From positions 25,332 through 89,331 of the forward strand of contig JARLJR010000075.1 in NCBI GenBank assembly GCA_031291095.1: a stretch of 64,000 nucleotides of DNA, given 5' to 3'. This DNA comes from Legionella sp. Lineage in GTDB: Bacteria > Pseudomonadota > Gammaproteobacteria > Legionellales > Legionellaceae. A model generated the notes under the pieces. That model worked only from the letters and a program-made list of their open reading frames with translations. It made no database searches and had not been told where the DNA came from. The position numbers and the translations under genes were made by a program. Positions 56,635 to 64,000 of the stretch are shown here, piece by piece (the first letter of the stretch is position 1; each line of letters opens with the position of its first letter).

Positions 56635-58044
56635 TTAATCAATTGCCAACCATTGGCTCAACAACGACTCCATCGTTTTACGTGCTTGTTGCAAGGAGTC
56701 TGAGTCATTCACCGATGGCCTATGCAAATCATCACAATGTGCCGCGCCAAGAATTAATTGATAATTTAAATTGGCATTGATGGCATTGCCATTTTTTTCC
56801 GCCAATGACAAGGTTGACCAAGGATCTTGCTCTCCATTGGTAAAGAAAATTTTAGACACTAAACTATCCATTATGGGATAATAAAGCGTCGCATTTAGGG
56901 TTGATGTTTGCGCAGGTTGAGTCAGCTGAAACAAACGTTTACATACTTGATGATGATAATCTAAATTGATTAAGGCTGAACGCGTGGATAATTCCGGGTT
57001 AGGGTGGGCATTTTGCCAGTAACCATATTCCGTACAGGATTGGTAATACCATTGGCGCATCGATAGTCCCTGGGCATTCGTATTAACCGTTTCATCCATC
57101 GCTCCTTGTGCGGTAAAGTCGACTGCGCTAAGCCCGGAGTTTTGGTACAGTTTATGTGCCATTTCCGCATAGCCAACCAGAGGGCTCACACTGGATGAAA
57201 GTGTTGCGCAGAACTCATCTTTTTCCCCATATTGCACGGCTCCTGCACCGATATCTGCAATTAGGTAAAGAAAATCAACAGGATCATCTACTTTGCTTGC
57301 TCCAAAAAGTTCTTTCATTTGTGCTAATTGATGCACGTCATCTAGGCTAGCTTCTACGGCATGGACTACCTCGCGCATTTGCTCGGCGCAGTGAGGACCA
57401 ACCATTTCGGTAACATGTTGGTCGTATTCAATAAAATCTTCCTTAGCCATCACTGGCGCAGAAGACGCTAGGGCGCCCGTCACTAAATAAGGGAATTTTA
57501 GACGATAGTAGGCAGAGAGAGAGCCAGGATACGAACCACCAAATGCGATCCAGCTTCCCGTCCAGTTTTTTTGCTGGCTGATGTGGCGTTGAAAATAAGC
57601 CAAATCATCTAATGCAGCTTCAGTCGTTAAAAAGCGTAAGTTTTTGGCAGATAAGCGGGCAACCGGAATACTGGCACCGTAGTAACGATGTTCTAAAGCA
57701 ATGAGTTTGGCATGAAATTTTTGTGCATAGTGCCTAATTGCTCCATTAAGTGCGTTGGGCGTGCATGTGGCTTCACCACAAATATAGAAAAATACTGGTG
57801 CGTCATTTTCTGGTCCGTAACGCTCATCAATGTAGTAACGTTGCGCAAAGGTGCCGCTGGCTGGATCGTTGTGGTTAATAAGTTGCTGGAAATTGTATTG
57901 CTGGGTTGGCGTCACGGTATTGAGGCTGTTTTTTGCCTCCAGTTGCTGTTGCATATAACGCTCAACGGCTCCCGCATGGCTTGATAAACTCAGCGCGCAT
58001 AAACTAGCACACAGGGAAATAAATTTAGTATTAAACATCATCAT
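56635..58044 (-). CDS. Secreted serine carboxypeptidase, S28 family
   Basis: A 469-residue protein with a signal peptide (hydrophobic to about residue 20, cleavage near SHAGA). The catalytic Ser is S171 in FGGSYPGSLSAYY; Asp is likely D407 (NGEQDPWS) and His H436 (GAAHCDDL). LIALEHRYYGAS is typical of the prolylcarboxypeptidase/S28 group, which removes residues after proline at acidic pH. Several cysteines suggest disulfides. Three Met codons begin the frame; AAGG fits the third (58038) best. It is divergent from the M4 protease gene across 64 bp. Probably type II secreted (inference). Confidence 0.93.
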   Translation of the reverse strand: MMMFNTKFISLCASLCALSLSSHAGAVERYMQQQLEAKNSLNTVTPTQQYNFQQLINHNDPASGTFAQRYYIDERYGPENDAPVFFYICGEATCTPNALNGAIRHYAQKFHAKLIALEHRYYGASIPVARLSAKNLRFLTTEAALDDLAYFQRHISQQKNWTGSWIAFGGSYPGSLSAYYRLKFPYLVTGALASSAPVMAKEDFIEYDQHVTEMVGPHCAEQMREVVHAVEASLDDVHQLAQMKELFGASKVDDPVDFLYLIADIGAGAVQYGEKDEFCATLSSSVSPLVGYAEMAHKLYQNSGLSAVDFTAQGAMDETVNTNAQGLSMRQWYYQSCTEYGYWQNAHPNPELSTRSALINLDYHHQVCKRLFQLTQPAQTSTLNATLYYPIMDSLVSKIFFTNGEQDPWSTLSLAEKNGNAINANLNYQLILGAAHCDDLHRPSVNDSDSLQQARKTMESLLSQWLAID

Positions 58045-58108
58045 CCTTAATTGTGTTCAGATCGTTTTTATGGCATTATGTTCAAAATGTAATTAGTGAG
58101 GAAGATTT

Positions 58109-59797
58109 ATGTTAAAAAAACTCCTTGGAATCACATTGGTCTGCTGTGCTGCCGATGCTTTTGCAACGGAAACTGTAAATTTATATCATGCCCCATTAAG
58201 TAATTTAAAGCATTTTCCCTTTAAGCAAAGGGCAAAAAAAATGGCAGCTCGTTCTATGGGCAATGCTATTCCAGACACTACGGATGCCAGTGTTTTACAA
58301 GAAATAAACCAAACCAAGGACGACTCACAAATTATTACGCGTTATCAACAGTTCTATCACGGCATCCCGGTGGTTGGGGCGCAAGTGATGATTACCGCTG
58401 GTGCAAATCAAAAGAGTTTAACGAACAGCAATGCCCAGGTGAATGGACATCTGTTAGATCACATCCAACTCAATACTCAGCCTGCTTTAAGCAAACAACA
58501 GGCCCTGGAAATCGCTAAAAAATCCTGGCTCAATTTTAATCCCCATACGCCAATACAAGCCGAGCAAATTGAGCTGCAGATTCGTGCGGAGCCAGATACT
58601 GAATTAAAGCTGGTTTATCAGGTTTCTTTTAAAAGTATTGAAACCAATGACAAACCTGCTTGGCCATTTTTCCTGGTCGATGCTCAAACTGGGGAACTCA
58701 TCAAGCAATGGAATAATGTTAAGAATTTTGCCGACATTGGCCCTGGTGGTAATGAAAAGGTTCATGAATATTGGTACGGCAAAGAGGGCTTGCCCGCCTT
58801 AGAGGTACAACAATCGGGAGCGGTATGTACCATGGAATCATCCATGGTGAAATTAGTTAACCTAAACTCCGCTTGGGACTGGAGCGGCATGATTTCTACT
58901 CCGTTTAGTTATCAATGTAACAATAACCAAGAAGAACGCATCAACGGCGCCTTTTCACCCAGGAATGATGCGTATTATTTTGGGCATACGATTGTGAATA
59001 TGTACCGTGATTGGTATGGGGTAAATGCCTTGCAGAAACCCGATGGTTCGCCCAGCCAATTAGTCATGCGCGTGCATTTTGGTTCGAGTTACGATAATGC
59101 TTTTTGGGATGGACAATCGATGTCCTTTGGTGATGGTGCTGAGATGTATCCCCTAGTGTCTTTGGATGTGGCCGGCCACGAAGTAACCCATGGTTTTACC
59201 GAGCAGCATTCTAACCTTGAGTATTATGATCAATCAGGTGCTTTGAATGAGTCTTTATCGGATATGGGGGGGCAGGCTGTACGTGCTTATTTATTGGAAA
59301 CGGCACCCCAACTGTATAATAAAGTGTATTTGCAAGCGGATGTGATTACTTGGGGAATCGGCGAAACCATCGTTCGCGATGAGTTTGGCAAGGCGTTACG
59401 CTTCATGGATTACCCCTCATCAGACGGAAGCTCTGCCGATTGTATGGACAAGAATTTGGCGCAAAGTAATGGGGCTTATTGTGCGATTAGCTATGATGAT
59501 GTCGTGAATTTTGCTCAGGAGAATATTCCTGGACCGCAAAGCCAACAAAGTTTTATTGTGCATACGGCCAGTGGCATATTTAATAAAGCTTTTTACTTAA
59601 TGGCGAAAAACATAGGGATTAAAAAAGCTTATCATGTGATGGTGATTGCCAATAGTAAGTATTGGACCCCTACCACTAATTTTGAACAAGGAGCTTGCGG
59701 AGTACTTTACGGAGCACGTGATTTAGCGGTTGATACCAACATGGTGAAAATGGTTTTTGGTCAAGTAGGCGTTCCAACCACTACTTGCGCTCTTTAA
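58109..59797 (+). CDS. M4 family zinc metalloprotease, ProA/Msp-like
   Basis: A 562-residue prepro-enzyme. The signal peptide ends near residue 20 (ADAFA). The FTP and PepSY-like propeptide covers about 30-205. The mature domain has the zinc motif HEVTH at 357-361 and the third ligand E381 in GALNESLSDMGG; a catalytic His follows in FIVHTASGIFNKAF. The family includes thermolysin, pseudolysin and the L. pneumophila type II-secreted ProA/Msp (543 residues). Whether this is the ProA ortholog or a paralog cannot be settled here. AGGAAG precedes the ATG. It is divergent from the S28 peptidase gene, so both could be co-regulated as exoproteases. Confidence 0.95.
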   Translation: MLKKLLGITLVCCAADAFATETVNLYHAPLSNLKHFPFKQRAKKMAARSMGNAIPDTTDASVLQEINQTKDDSQIITRYQQFYHGIPVVGAQVMITAGANQKSLTNSNAQVNGHLLDHIQLNTQPALSKQQALEIAKKSWLNFNPHTPIQAEQIELQIRAEPDTELKLVYQVSFKSIETNDKPAWPFFLVDAQTGELIKQWNNVKNFADIGPGGNEKVHEYWYGKEGLPALEVQQSGAVCTMESSMVKLVNLNSAWDWSGMISTPFSYQCNNNQEERINGAFSPRNDAYYFGHTIVNMYRDWYGVNALQKPDGSPSQLVMRVHFGSSYDNAFWDGQSMSFGDGAEMYPLVSLDVAGHEVTHGFTEQHSNLEYYDQSGALNESLSDMGGQAVRAYLLETAPQLYNKVYLQADVITWGIGETIVRDEFGKALRFMDYPSSDGSSADCMDKNLAQSNGAYCAISYDDVVNFAQENIPGPQSQQSFIVHTASGIFNKAFYLMAKNIGIKKAYHVMVIANSKYWTPTTNFEQGACGVLYGARDLAVDTNMVKMVFGQVGVPTTTCAL

Positions 59798-60077
59798 ACC
59801 CTGTAATCCGAATGCAAGCGGGTTCTTGCCAAATTATACGCTCGAATTACCGCGGTGATTCGAGCCTCTGTGCGCCACATAATACTTATTTTCGCCAAGA
59901 AAAACTTAAGTAAGTGCCATTAATCGCGCGCCACCCTGCTACGTTAACACATTTTCTTCGCTTAATTATAATTCATAGCGGTTTGTTTTTGCACTAAGTG
60001 CTGTCTGCAAGGCAAAATTTAGTGTATAATAACGCTCTATTTTTATTAAATTTTCTCTTTTTTCAATCAGGAATGGA

Positions 60078-61004
60078 ATGACTAACTTTTTGATTATCTT
60101 GGGTATATTAGTATTAACCTTGCTTTGTGTCGGAGTAATGGTCGTTAAGCTTTATCGCCAACCTGCAGAACCTCTCTCTTTCGGCCAATATCTAAAGCTC
60201 ACGGTGAGTGGAATTATTGCGTTTATTGCCGATACTTTAGGCGTAGGCAGTTTTGCAGTTAATATTGCGCTAGCCAAACTAATGGGTACTTTTCGTGATG
60301 ATGAAATGCCCGCGGTGAATAATGGTGCTCAAGTAATTCCTGGAACCATTGAATCGTTGTTTTTTATGCAATTAATCAACGTGGATATGACCACATTACT
60401 CACCCTGGTTGCCGGAACCTGTGTTGGTGGCTTGTTGGGTGGTTTTGTGATGAGTCGTCTGAGCAAGCAAGCGGTTCGTTTGGCAATGATGTGTGCTTTT
60501 GCCTTGATAATCTTTCTATTAATCGCACATCAATACCGCTGGCTTCCCATTGGTGGTGAATTAACCGCATTACATTCTTGGAAATTAGTGATCGGCTTTT
60601 TTGCCTTGATGATCTGTGGTGCCTTAACTTCCGTAGGTGTTGGCTTATTTGTGATGGTACAGGGCGTTTTGTTTTTGATGAATGTTTCTCCAGCAGTTGC
60701 GTTCCCCATCATGACTACTGCCGGTGCAATGCAGCAGCCCTTAACAACCCTAGTCTTTTTACAACAAGATAAAATTCCCTTAAAGAAAACCTTGGTATTA
60801 AGTCTTGCAGGATGTCTTGGGGTTTTCGTGACCATTCCCTTGTTTATGCACCTAACGGTTACCTGGTTGCATTTATTGCTCTTATGCATCCTCGGTTATA
60901 ATTTCCAGGCGGTTACGCGTACCTATTTACGGAACCGGGCTGGCAAACGCTATGCTCCTGTTACTCCTTCCACATCACTCGCGGCGGCGAATAATAAAGC
61001 GTAG
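60078..61004 (+). CDS. TauE/SafE family sulfite exporter-like permease
   Basis: A 308-residue membrane protein with about eight hydrophobic segments in two related halves. The first half has LKLTVSGIIAFIADTLGVGSF and the second GALTSVGVGLFVMVQGVLF, both typical of TauE/SafE (DUF81). Family members export sulfite, sulfoacetate or related anions; the substrate here is unknown. CAGGA precedes the ATG and a TATAAT lies at 60025-60030. It is a single gene ended by a large inverted repeat. Confidence 0.88.
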   Translation: MTNFLIILGILVLTLLCVGVMVVKLYRQPAEPLSFGQYLKLTVSGIIAFIADTLGVGSFAVNIALAKLMGTFRDDEMPAVNNGAQVIPGTIESLFFMQLINVDMTTLLTLVAGTCVGGLLGGFVMSRLSKQAVRLAMMCAFALIIFLLIAHQYRWLPIGGELTALHSWKLVIGFFALMICGALTSVGVGLFVMVQGVLFLMNVSPAVAFPIMTTAGAMQQPLTTLVFLQQDKIPLKKTLVLSLAGCLGVFVTIPLFMHLTVTWLHLLLLCILGYNFQAVTRTYLRNRAGKRYAPVTPSTSLAAANNKA

Positions 61005-61072
61005 GCGGGGCTGACAAGCCCAGAAAACACCGTTTGTGCCGCTCCCAATGCTGGGCTTTCAGTCCAGCCTAC
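61001..61072. repeat. Inverted repeat overlapping the permease stop
   Basis: The arms GTAGGCGGGGCTGACAAGCC (61001-61020) and CTTTCAGTCCAGCCTAC (61056-61072) are mostly complementary, and CAG/CTG extends the pairing. It may be the permease terminator or a dispersed element. Confidence 0.65.
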
Positions 61073-61159
61073 ATTAATGATTTACCAAGAATAATCATTA
61101 ACATAATGTGTTAAGTAAGTACCATTAGTTACTTATAGATACCCAAAGATAACAAGCAT

Positions 61160-61188
61160 TTGGGAGTCGCTTGGGTATATAGTATAAT
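61160..61188 (+). promoter_or_regulatory. Predicted sigma-70 promoter of darP-rlmKL
   Basis: TTGGGA at 61160-61165 and TATAAT at 61183-61188 are separated by 17 bp, 32 bp before the darP ATG. Confidence 0.7.
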
Positions 61189-61220
61189 TAATCCCCATTT
61201 TATTAAAAAAAGTATGTACT

Positions 61221-61700
61221 ATGGATGAGCCAGTCAGTAAATCACAGAAAAAAAGAGACGCCGATTTTTTACAAAAAATAGGTGTGAAGTTTATCGAACT
61301 TAGCTTGGCTAAGCTGGATTTACTACCTCTTCCAGATAATCTTTATAAAGCAATTGTTGATGCGAAAGCCATTAAAAGTCATGGTGCGAAAAGAAGACAG
61401 GCACAGTTGATTGGTAAATTGATGCGTGCCGCTGATCATGAAGAAATTCTTGCGGCATATGAGGGCATCGTTGCGGAAGAAAGTTCGGTTACGGCTTCAT
61501 TCCATGAGGTAGAAGTTTGGCGCGATCGCTTAATTAGTGAAGGTAAGCAGGCGTTAACTGAATTTATCGAAACCTATAATCCAGAAGAAGTTCAACAATT
61601 AAGACAATTAATCAAAAAAGCAGTTGATGATCAGCAAAAGGAAAAAAATACCGGTGCTGCCAAAGCTCTTTTTCGCTATTTAAGGTCATGCATCCTATGA
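61221..61700 (+). CDS. darP: Ribosome-associated protein DarP (YjgA, DUF615)
   Basis: A 159-residue charged helical protein with SKSQKKRDADFLQKIG, LPLPDNLYKAI and AIKSHGAKRRQAQLIGKLMR, the DUF615 hallmark. In E. coli DarP binds late 50S precursors near the peptidyl-transferase centre and promotes their maturation. The stop overlaps the rlmKL start. Pairing with a 23S rRNA methyltransferase fits a shared role in late 50S assembly. Confidence 0.96.
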   Translation: MDEPVSKSQKKRDADFLQKIGVKFIELSLAKLDLLPLPDNLYKAIVDAKAIKSHGAKRRQAQLIGKLMRAADHEEILAAYEGIVAEESSVTASFHEVEVWRDRLISEGKQALTEFIETYNPEEVQQLRQLIKKAVDDQQKEKNTGAAKALFRYLRSCIL

Positions 61701-63814
61701 ATTATTCCTTATTTGTAAGTTGCCCCCGTGGATTAGAGTATCTATTGGAGGCAGAAGTAAAAGCTTTAGGCTTAGCGGTAACTCGTGTTAGCCCCCAGGG
61801 TGTCTATGGTGAGGCCAGCCTTACGGTAATTTACCATTTATGCCTATGGTCACGCCTTGCCAACCGTGTACAACTTATCCTGTTTAGCGGTTATGGCAGT
61901 ACCGAACAAGCATTGCATCAATTGTGTACGGATTTTCACTGGCAGACGGTTTTTTCTCCAGACAAAACATTGGCGATTGAGTTTCATGGTAGCTCGGAGC
62001 ATATCCGCAATACCATGTTTGGTGGGCAAGTAGTTAAAGACGGAATTGTAGACCATTTTCGTCGTTTGAACGGCGAGCGTCCTTCGATTGATAAAGAAAA
62101 ACCACAGATCTTAATTCATGCTTATTTGAAAAATGATGAAATTACGGTGAGTTTTGATTTAACTGGATATAGTTTGCATCAACGAGGTTATCGAACTCAA
62201 TCAGGTAAGGCTCCCATTAAAGAAAATGTGGCCGCAGCTTTATTAATCCGTGCTAAATGGCCAGAATTGGCAGCCCAAGGATATACCTTACATGATCCGT
62301 TTTGTGGTTCGGGTACCTTGGTAATCGAGGCGGCGATGATGGCAACTCATGTTGCTCCAGGCTTATTGCGTCAAGATCAATCGCTGCAATATTGGGCTCA
62401 ACATCAAGAGTCTTTATGGGAAAAATTACGCTCCGAGGCTTTGCTACAGGTTAAGCCATTACCCGTCAAATTATTAGGAACGGATGCGAATCATAAAGCA
62501 ATCGAACTAGCTCGTGCGAATGCCGAACGAGCAGGAGTGGCTCCTTTGGTCGAATTTACCATGTCGGCGATGGAACACATTAGCGCATCTGGAGAAAAAG
62601 GCTTACTAGCCTGTAATCCTCCTTACGGTGAGCGTTTAGGCGATACCACTCAATTAGTGCCTGTATATCAACAGCTGGGCAAGGCTTTGCATGAGCATTA
62701 TCAAGGCTGGAAGGCTGCGGTAATCACCTCAAGCCCTATTTTAGCCAAAGCAATTGGTTTACGTTCTAACAAGCAATATACCCTGTATAATGGTGCTTTA
62801 GAGTGTAAGTTGTATTGTTTCGACATTAGTGGCACCAATGAGTTGAAGGGTGCGATGAGCACTACCTTATCTGAAAACGCGCAAATGTTATTTAATCGCT
62901 TGGAAAAAAATTATAAGCATTTACATAAATGGGCGCAAAAAAATGATATTTCGTGCTACCGTGTTTATGATGCGGACTTGCCTGAATATGCTTATGCAAT
63001 TGATATTTATAACGATCATGTCGTACTTCAGGAGTATGCTCCCCCAGCAAGTGTTCCTGCGCACAAAGCAGAACGCCGTAGCTTGGAAGTGCTGCAGGTT
63101 GTACCGCGAGCTTTGGGTATTGCGGCAGATAAGGTGGTAGTGAAACAGCGTAAACAGCAAAAGGGTAGCGAGCAGTATCAAAAGCTAAACCAAACTCACC
63201 ATACGATGGTGGTGACGGAAGGGCAAGCGAAACTTAAAGTAAATTTGTATGATTATTTAGATACCGGTTTATTTTTAGATCATCGTCCGATTCGTTTAAG
63301 CTTTGCGAAATTAAAGCCTGGGATGCATTTTCTTAATTGTTTCTGTTACACAGGGACGGCGAGTGTACAGGCGGCGCTTGCTGGCGCGCAGACGACGAAC
63401 GTGGATTTATCCAATACCTATTTGCGTTGGGCGGAAGAGAATTTTCGTCTAAATCATTTGGATTTATCGCGACATCAGTTTGTGCAACATGACTGTCGTG
63501 AATGGTTACGTATTACTCGCGATCGTTTTGATGTGATCTTTTTAGATCCACCAAGTTTTTCTAATTCAAAGCGTATGAGTGATACTTTGGATATTCAACG
63601 GGATCACATTACGTTGGTGAACGAGGCGATGCGCTTGTTAAACCCAGATGGAACCTTGTACTTTTCAACCAATTTCCGTCAGTTTAAGTTGGATCCACAG
63701 TTGCTGGAAAAGTACTCGGTTCAAGATATTAGTGCGCAAACGATTGATCAGGATTTTAAGCGGAATCATAAGATTCATTATTGTTTTAAAATTAGAATGC
63801 GGCAGTTTGCGTAG
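61697..63814 (+). CDS. rlmL: Bifunctional 23S rRNA methyltransferase RlmKL (G2445 N2, G2069 N7)
   Basis: From the ATG at 61697 (an ATGA overlap with the darP stop) the protein has 705 residues; an upstream ATG at 61688 would add three. The N-terminal THUMP and RlmL part has PRGLEYLLEAEVKALG, DPFCGSGTLVIEAA and the catalytic NPPYGER. The C-terminal RlmK part has NCFCYTGTASVQAALAGA and DPPSFSNSKRM. It methylates G2445 and G2069 in 23S rRNA domain V. Cotranscribed with darP. Confidence 0.97.
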   Translation: MNYSLFVSCPRGLEYLLEAEVKALGLAVTRVSPQGVYGEASLTVIYHLCLWSRLANRVQLILFSGYGSTEQALHQLCTDFHWQTVFSPDKTLAIEFHGSSEHIRNTMFGGQVVKDGIVDHFRRLNGERPSIDKEKPQILIHAYLKNDEITVSFDLTGYSLHQRGYRTQSGKAPIKENVAAALLIRAKWPELAAQGYTLHDPFCGSGTLVIEAAMMATHVAPGLLRQDQSLQYWAQHQESLWEKLRSEALLQVKPLPVKLLGTDANHKAIELARANAERAGVAPLVEFTMSAMEHISASGEKGLLACNPPYGERLGDTTQLVPVYQQLGKALHEHYQGWKAAVITSSPILAKAIGLRSNKQYTLYNGALECKLYCFDISGTNELKGAMSTTLSENAQMLFNRLEKNYKHLHKWAQKNDISCYRVYDADLPEYAYAIDIYNDHVVLQEYAPPASVPAHKAERRSLEVLQVVPRALGIAADKVVVKQRKQQKGSEQYQKLNQTHHTMVVTEGQAKLKVNLYDYLDTGLFLDHRPIRLSFAKLKPGMHFLNCFCYTGTASVQAALAGAQTTNVDLSNTYLRWAEENFRLNHLDLSRHQFVQHDCREWLRITRDRFDVIFLDPPSFSNSKRMSDTLDIQRDHITLVNEAMRLLNPDGTLYFSTNFRQFKLDPQLLEKYSVQDISAQTIDQDFKRNHKIHYCFKIRMRQFA

Positions 63815-63887
63815 GGGGGCTATGGCTCAACACAGACTCGAGCCACACCCGCACTCAATGTTGGGCCATGGGCCCAATGGCACTACC

Positions 63888-64000
63888 TTAAGCAGCTAGT
63901 GCCTCTTTTTCTATCATTTTAATTATTTTATTAGCTTTTTTCTGTAGCTTAATTTGCTCTGTTTTTCTTGATTTTTTTAGAACAGAAAAGGTTTTTGGCC
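63888..64000 (-). CDS. C-terminal end of an unidentified minus-strand gene, truncated by window edge
   Basis: An open minus-strand frame enters at 64000 and stops at 63888, giving 36 residues (PKTFSVLKKSRKTEQIKLQK..., ending EKEALAA). The tail is Lys-rich and helical. Nothing more can be said from this fragment. It is convergent with rlmKL. Confidence 0.5.
   Translation of the reverse strand, partial: PKTFSVLKKSRKTEQIKLQKKANKIIKMIEKEALAA

Overview
The window is a Legionella-type gammaproteobacterial chromosome segment that spans the replication origin. The evidence is the order dnaA-dnaN-recF-gyrB on the plus strand, with rpmH-rnpA-yidD-yidC-mnmE running away from it on the minus strand. Further support comes from low-GC codon use, the linked hfq-hflX pair, and several proteins with eukaryotic-like domains (F-box, RCC1, leucine-rich repeats) or glutamate-rich C-termini of the kind used as Dot/Icm type IV secretion signals. 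The species cannot be fixed from sequence alone. A group-2/3-type capsule export operon makes L. pneumophila unlikely and recalls capsulated species such as L. longbeachae.

Layout. 1-2.7 kb: the start of a fatty-acyl-AMP ligase, divergent from an FkbH-like HAD enzyme. 2.7-10.6 kb: a minus-strand seven-gene capsule operon (KpsE, KpsM and KpsT transport proteins, two GT4 glycosyltransferases, a single-module KpsC-like transferase and a BexD/CtrA outer-membrane lipoprotein). 10.7-26 kb: an accessory block with a nitrilase-fold-like effector candidate, a zinc-ribbon membrane protein, a 2,101-residue repeat adhesin with ten in-register 261-bp repeats, an outer-membrane barrel, an LRR protein, an unknown membrane protein and an FAD oxidoreductase. 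26-40 kb: the origin region. rpmH and dnaA are separated by a class C beta-lactamase-like gene and an SDR gene. Two candidate DnaA-box regions and three parS-like partition sites (two in recF, one before gyrB) lie here. 40-48 kb: a decayed ORF, a cNMP-binding protein, the putrescine operon aguB-speA-aguA, a RavA-like effector candidate, hfq and hflX. 48-56.6 kb: an MFS transporter, DinB, a TlpA-like thioredoxin divergent from a Spy-like protein, a pirin, then two adjacent effector candidates: a protein with a Cys-His-Asp triad pattern and an F-box/RCC1 fusion. 56.6-64 kb: divergent secreted proteases (S28 and M4/ProA-like), a TauE/SafE permease, darP and rlmKL in one overlapping unit, and the last codons of a minus-strand gene.

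How the parts fit. The capsule genes form one export machine, possibly with lipid or acyl decoration from the neighbouring pair. The origin genes, parS sites and ribosome/translation genes are the conserved core. The effector-like genes, secreted proteases and adhesin form a host-interaction layer inserted between core blocks. Small palindromic repeats recur in the gaps between these blocks. All function calls are from reading motifs and context; no database search was run.
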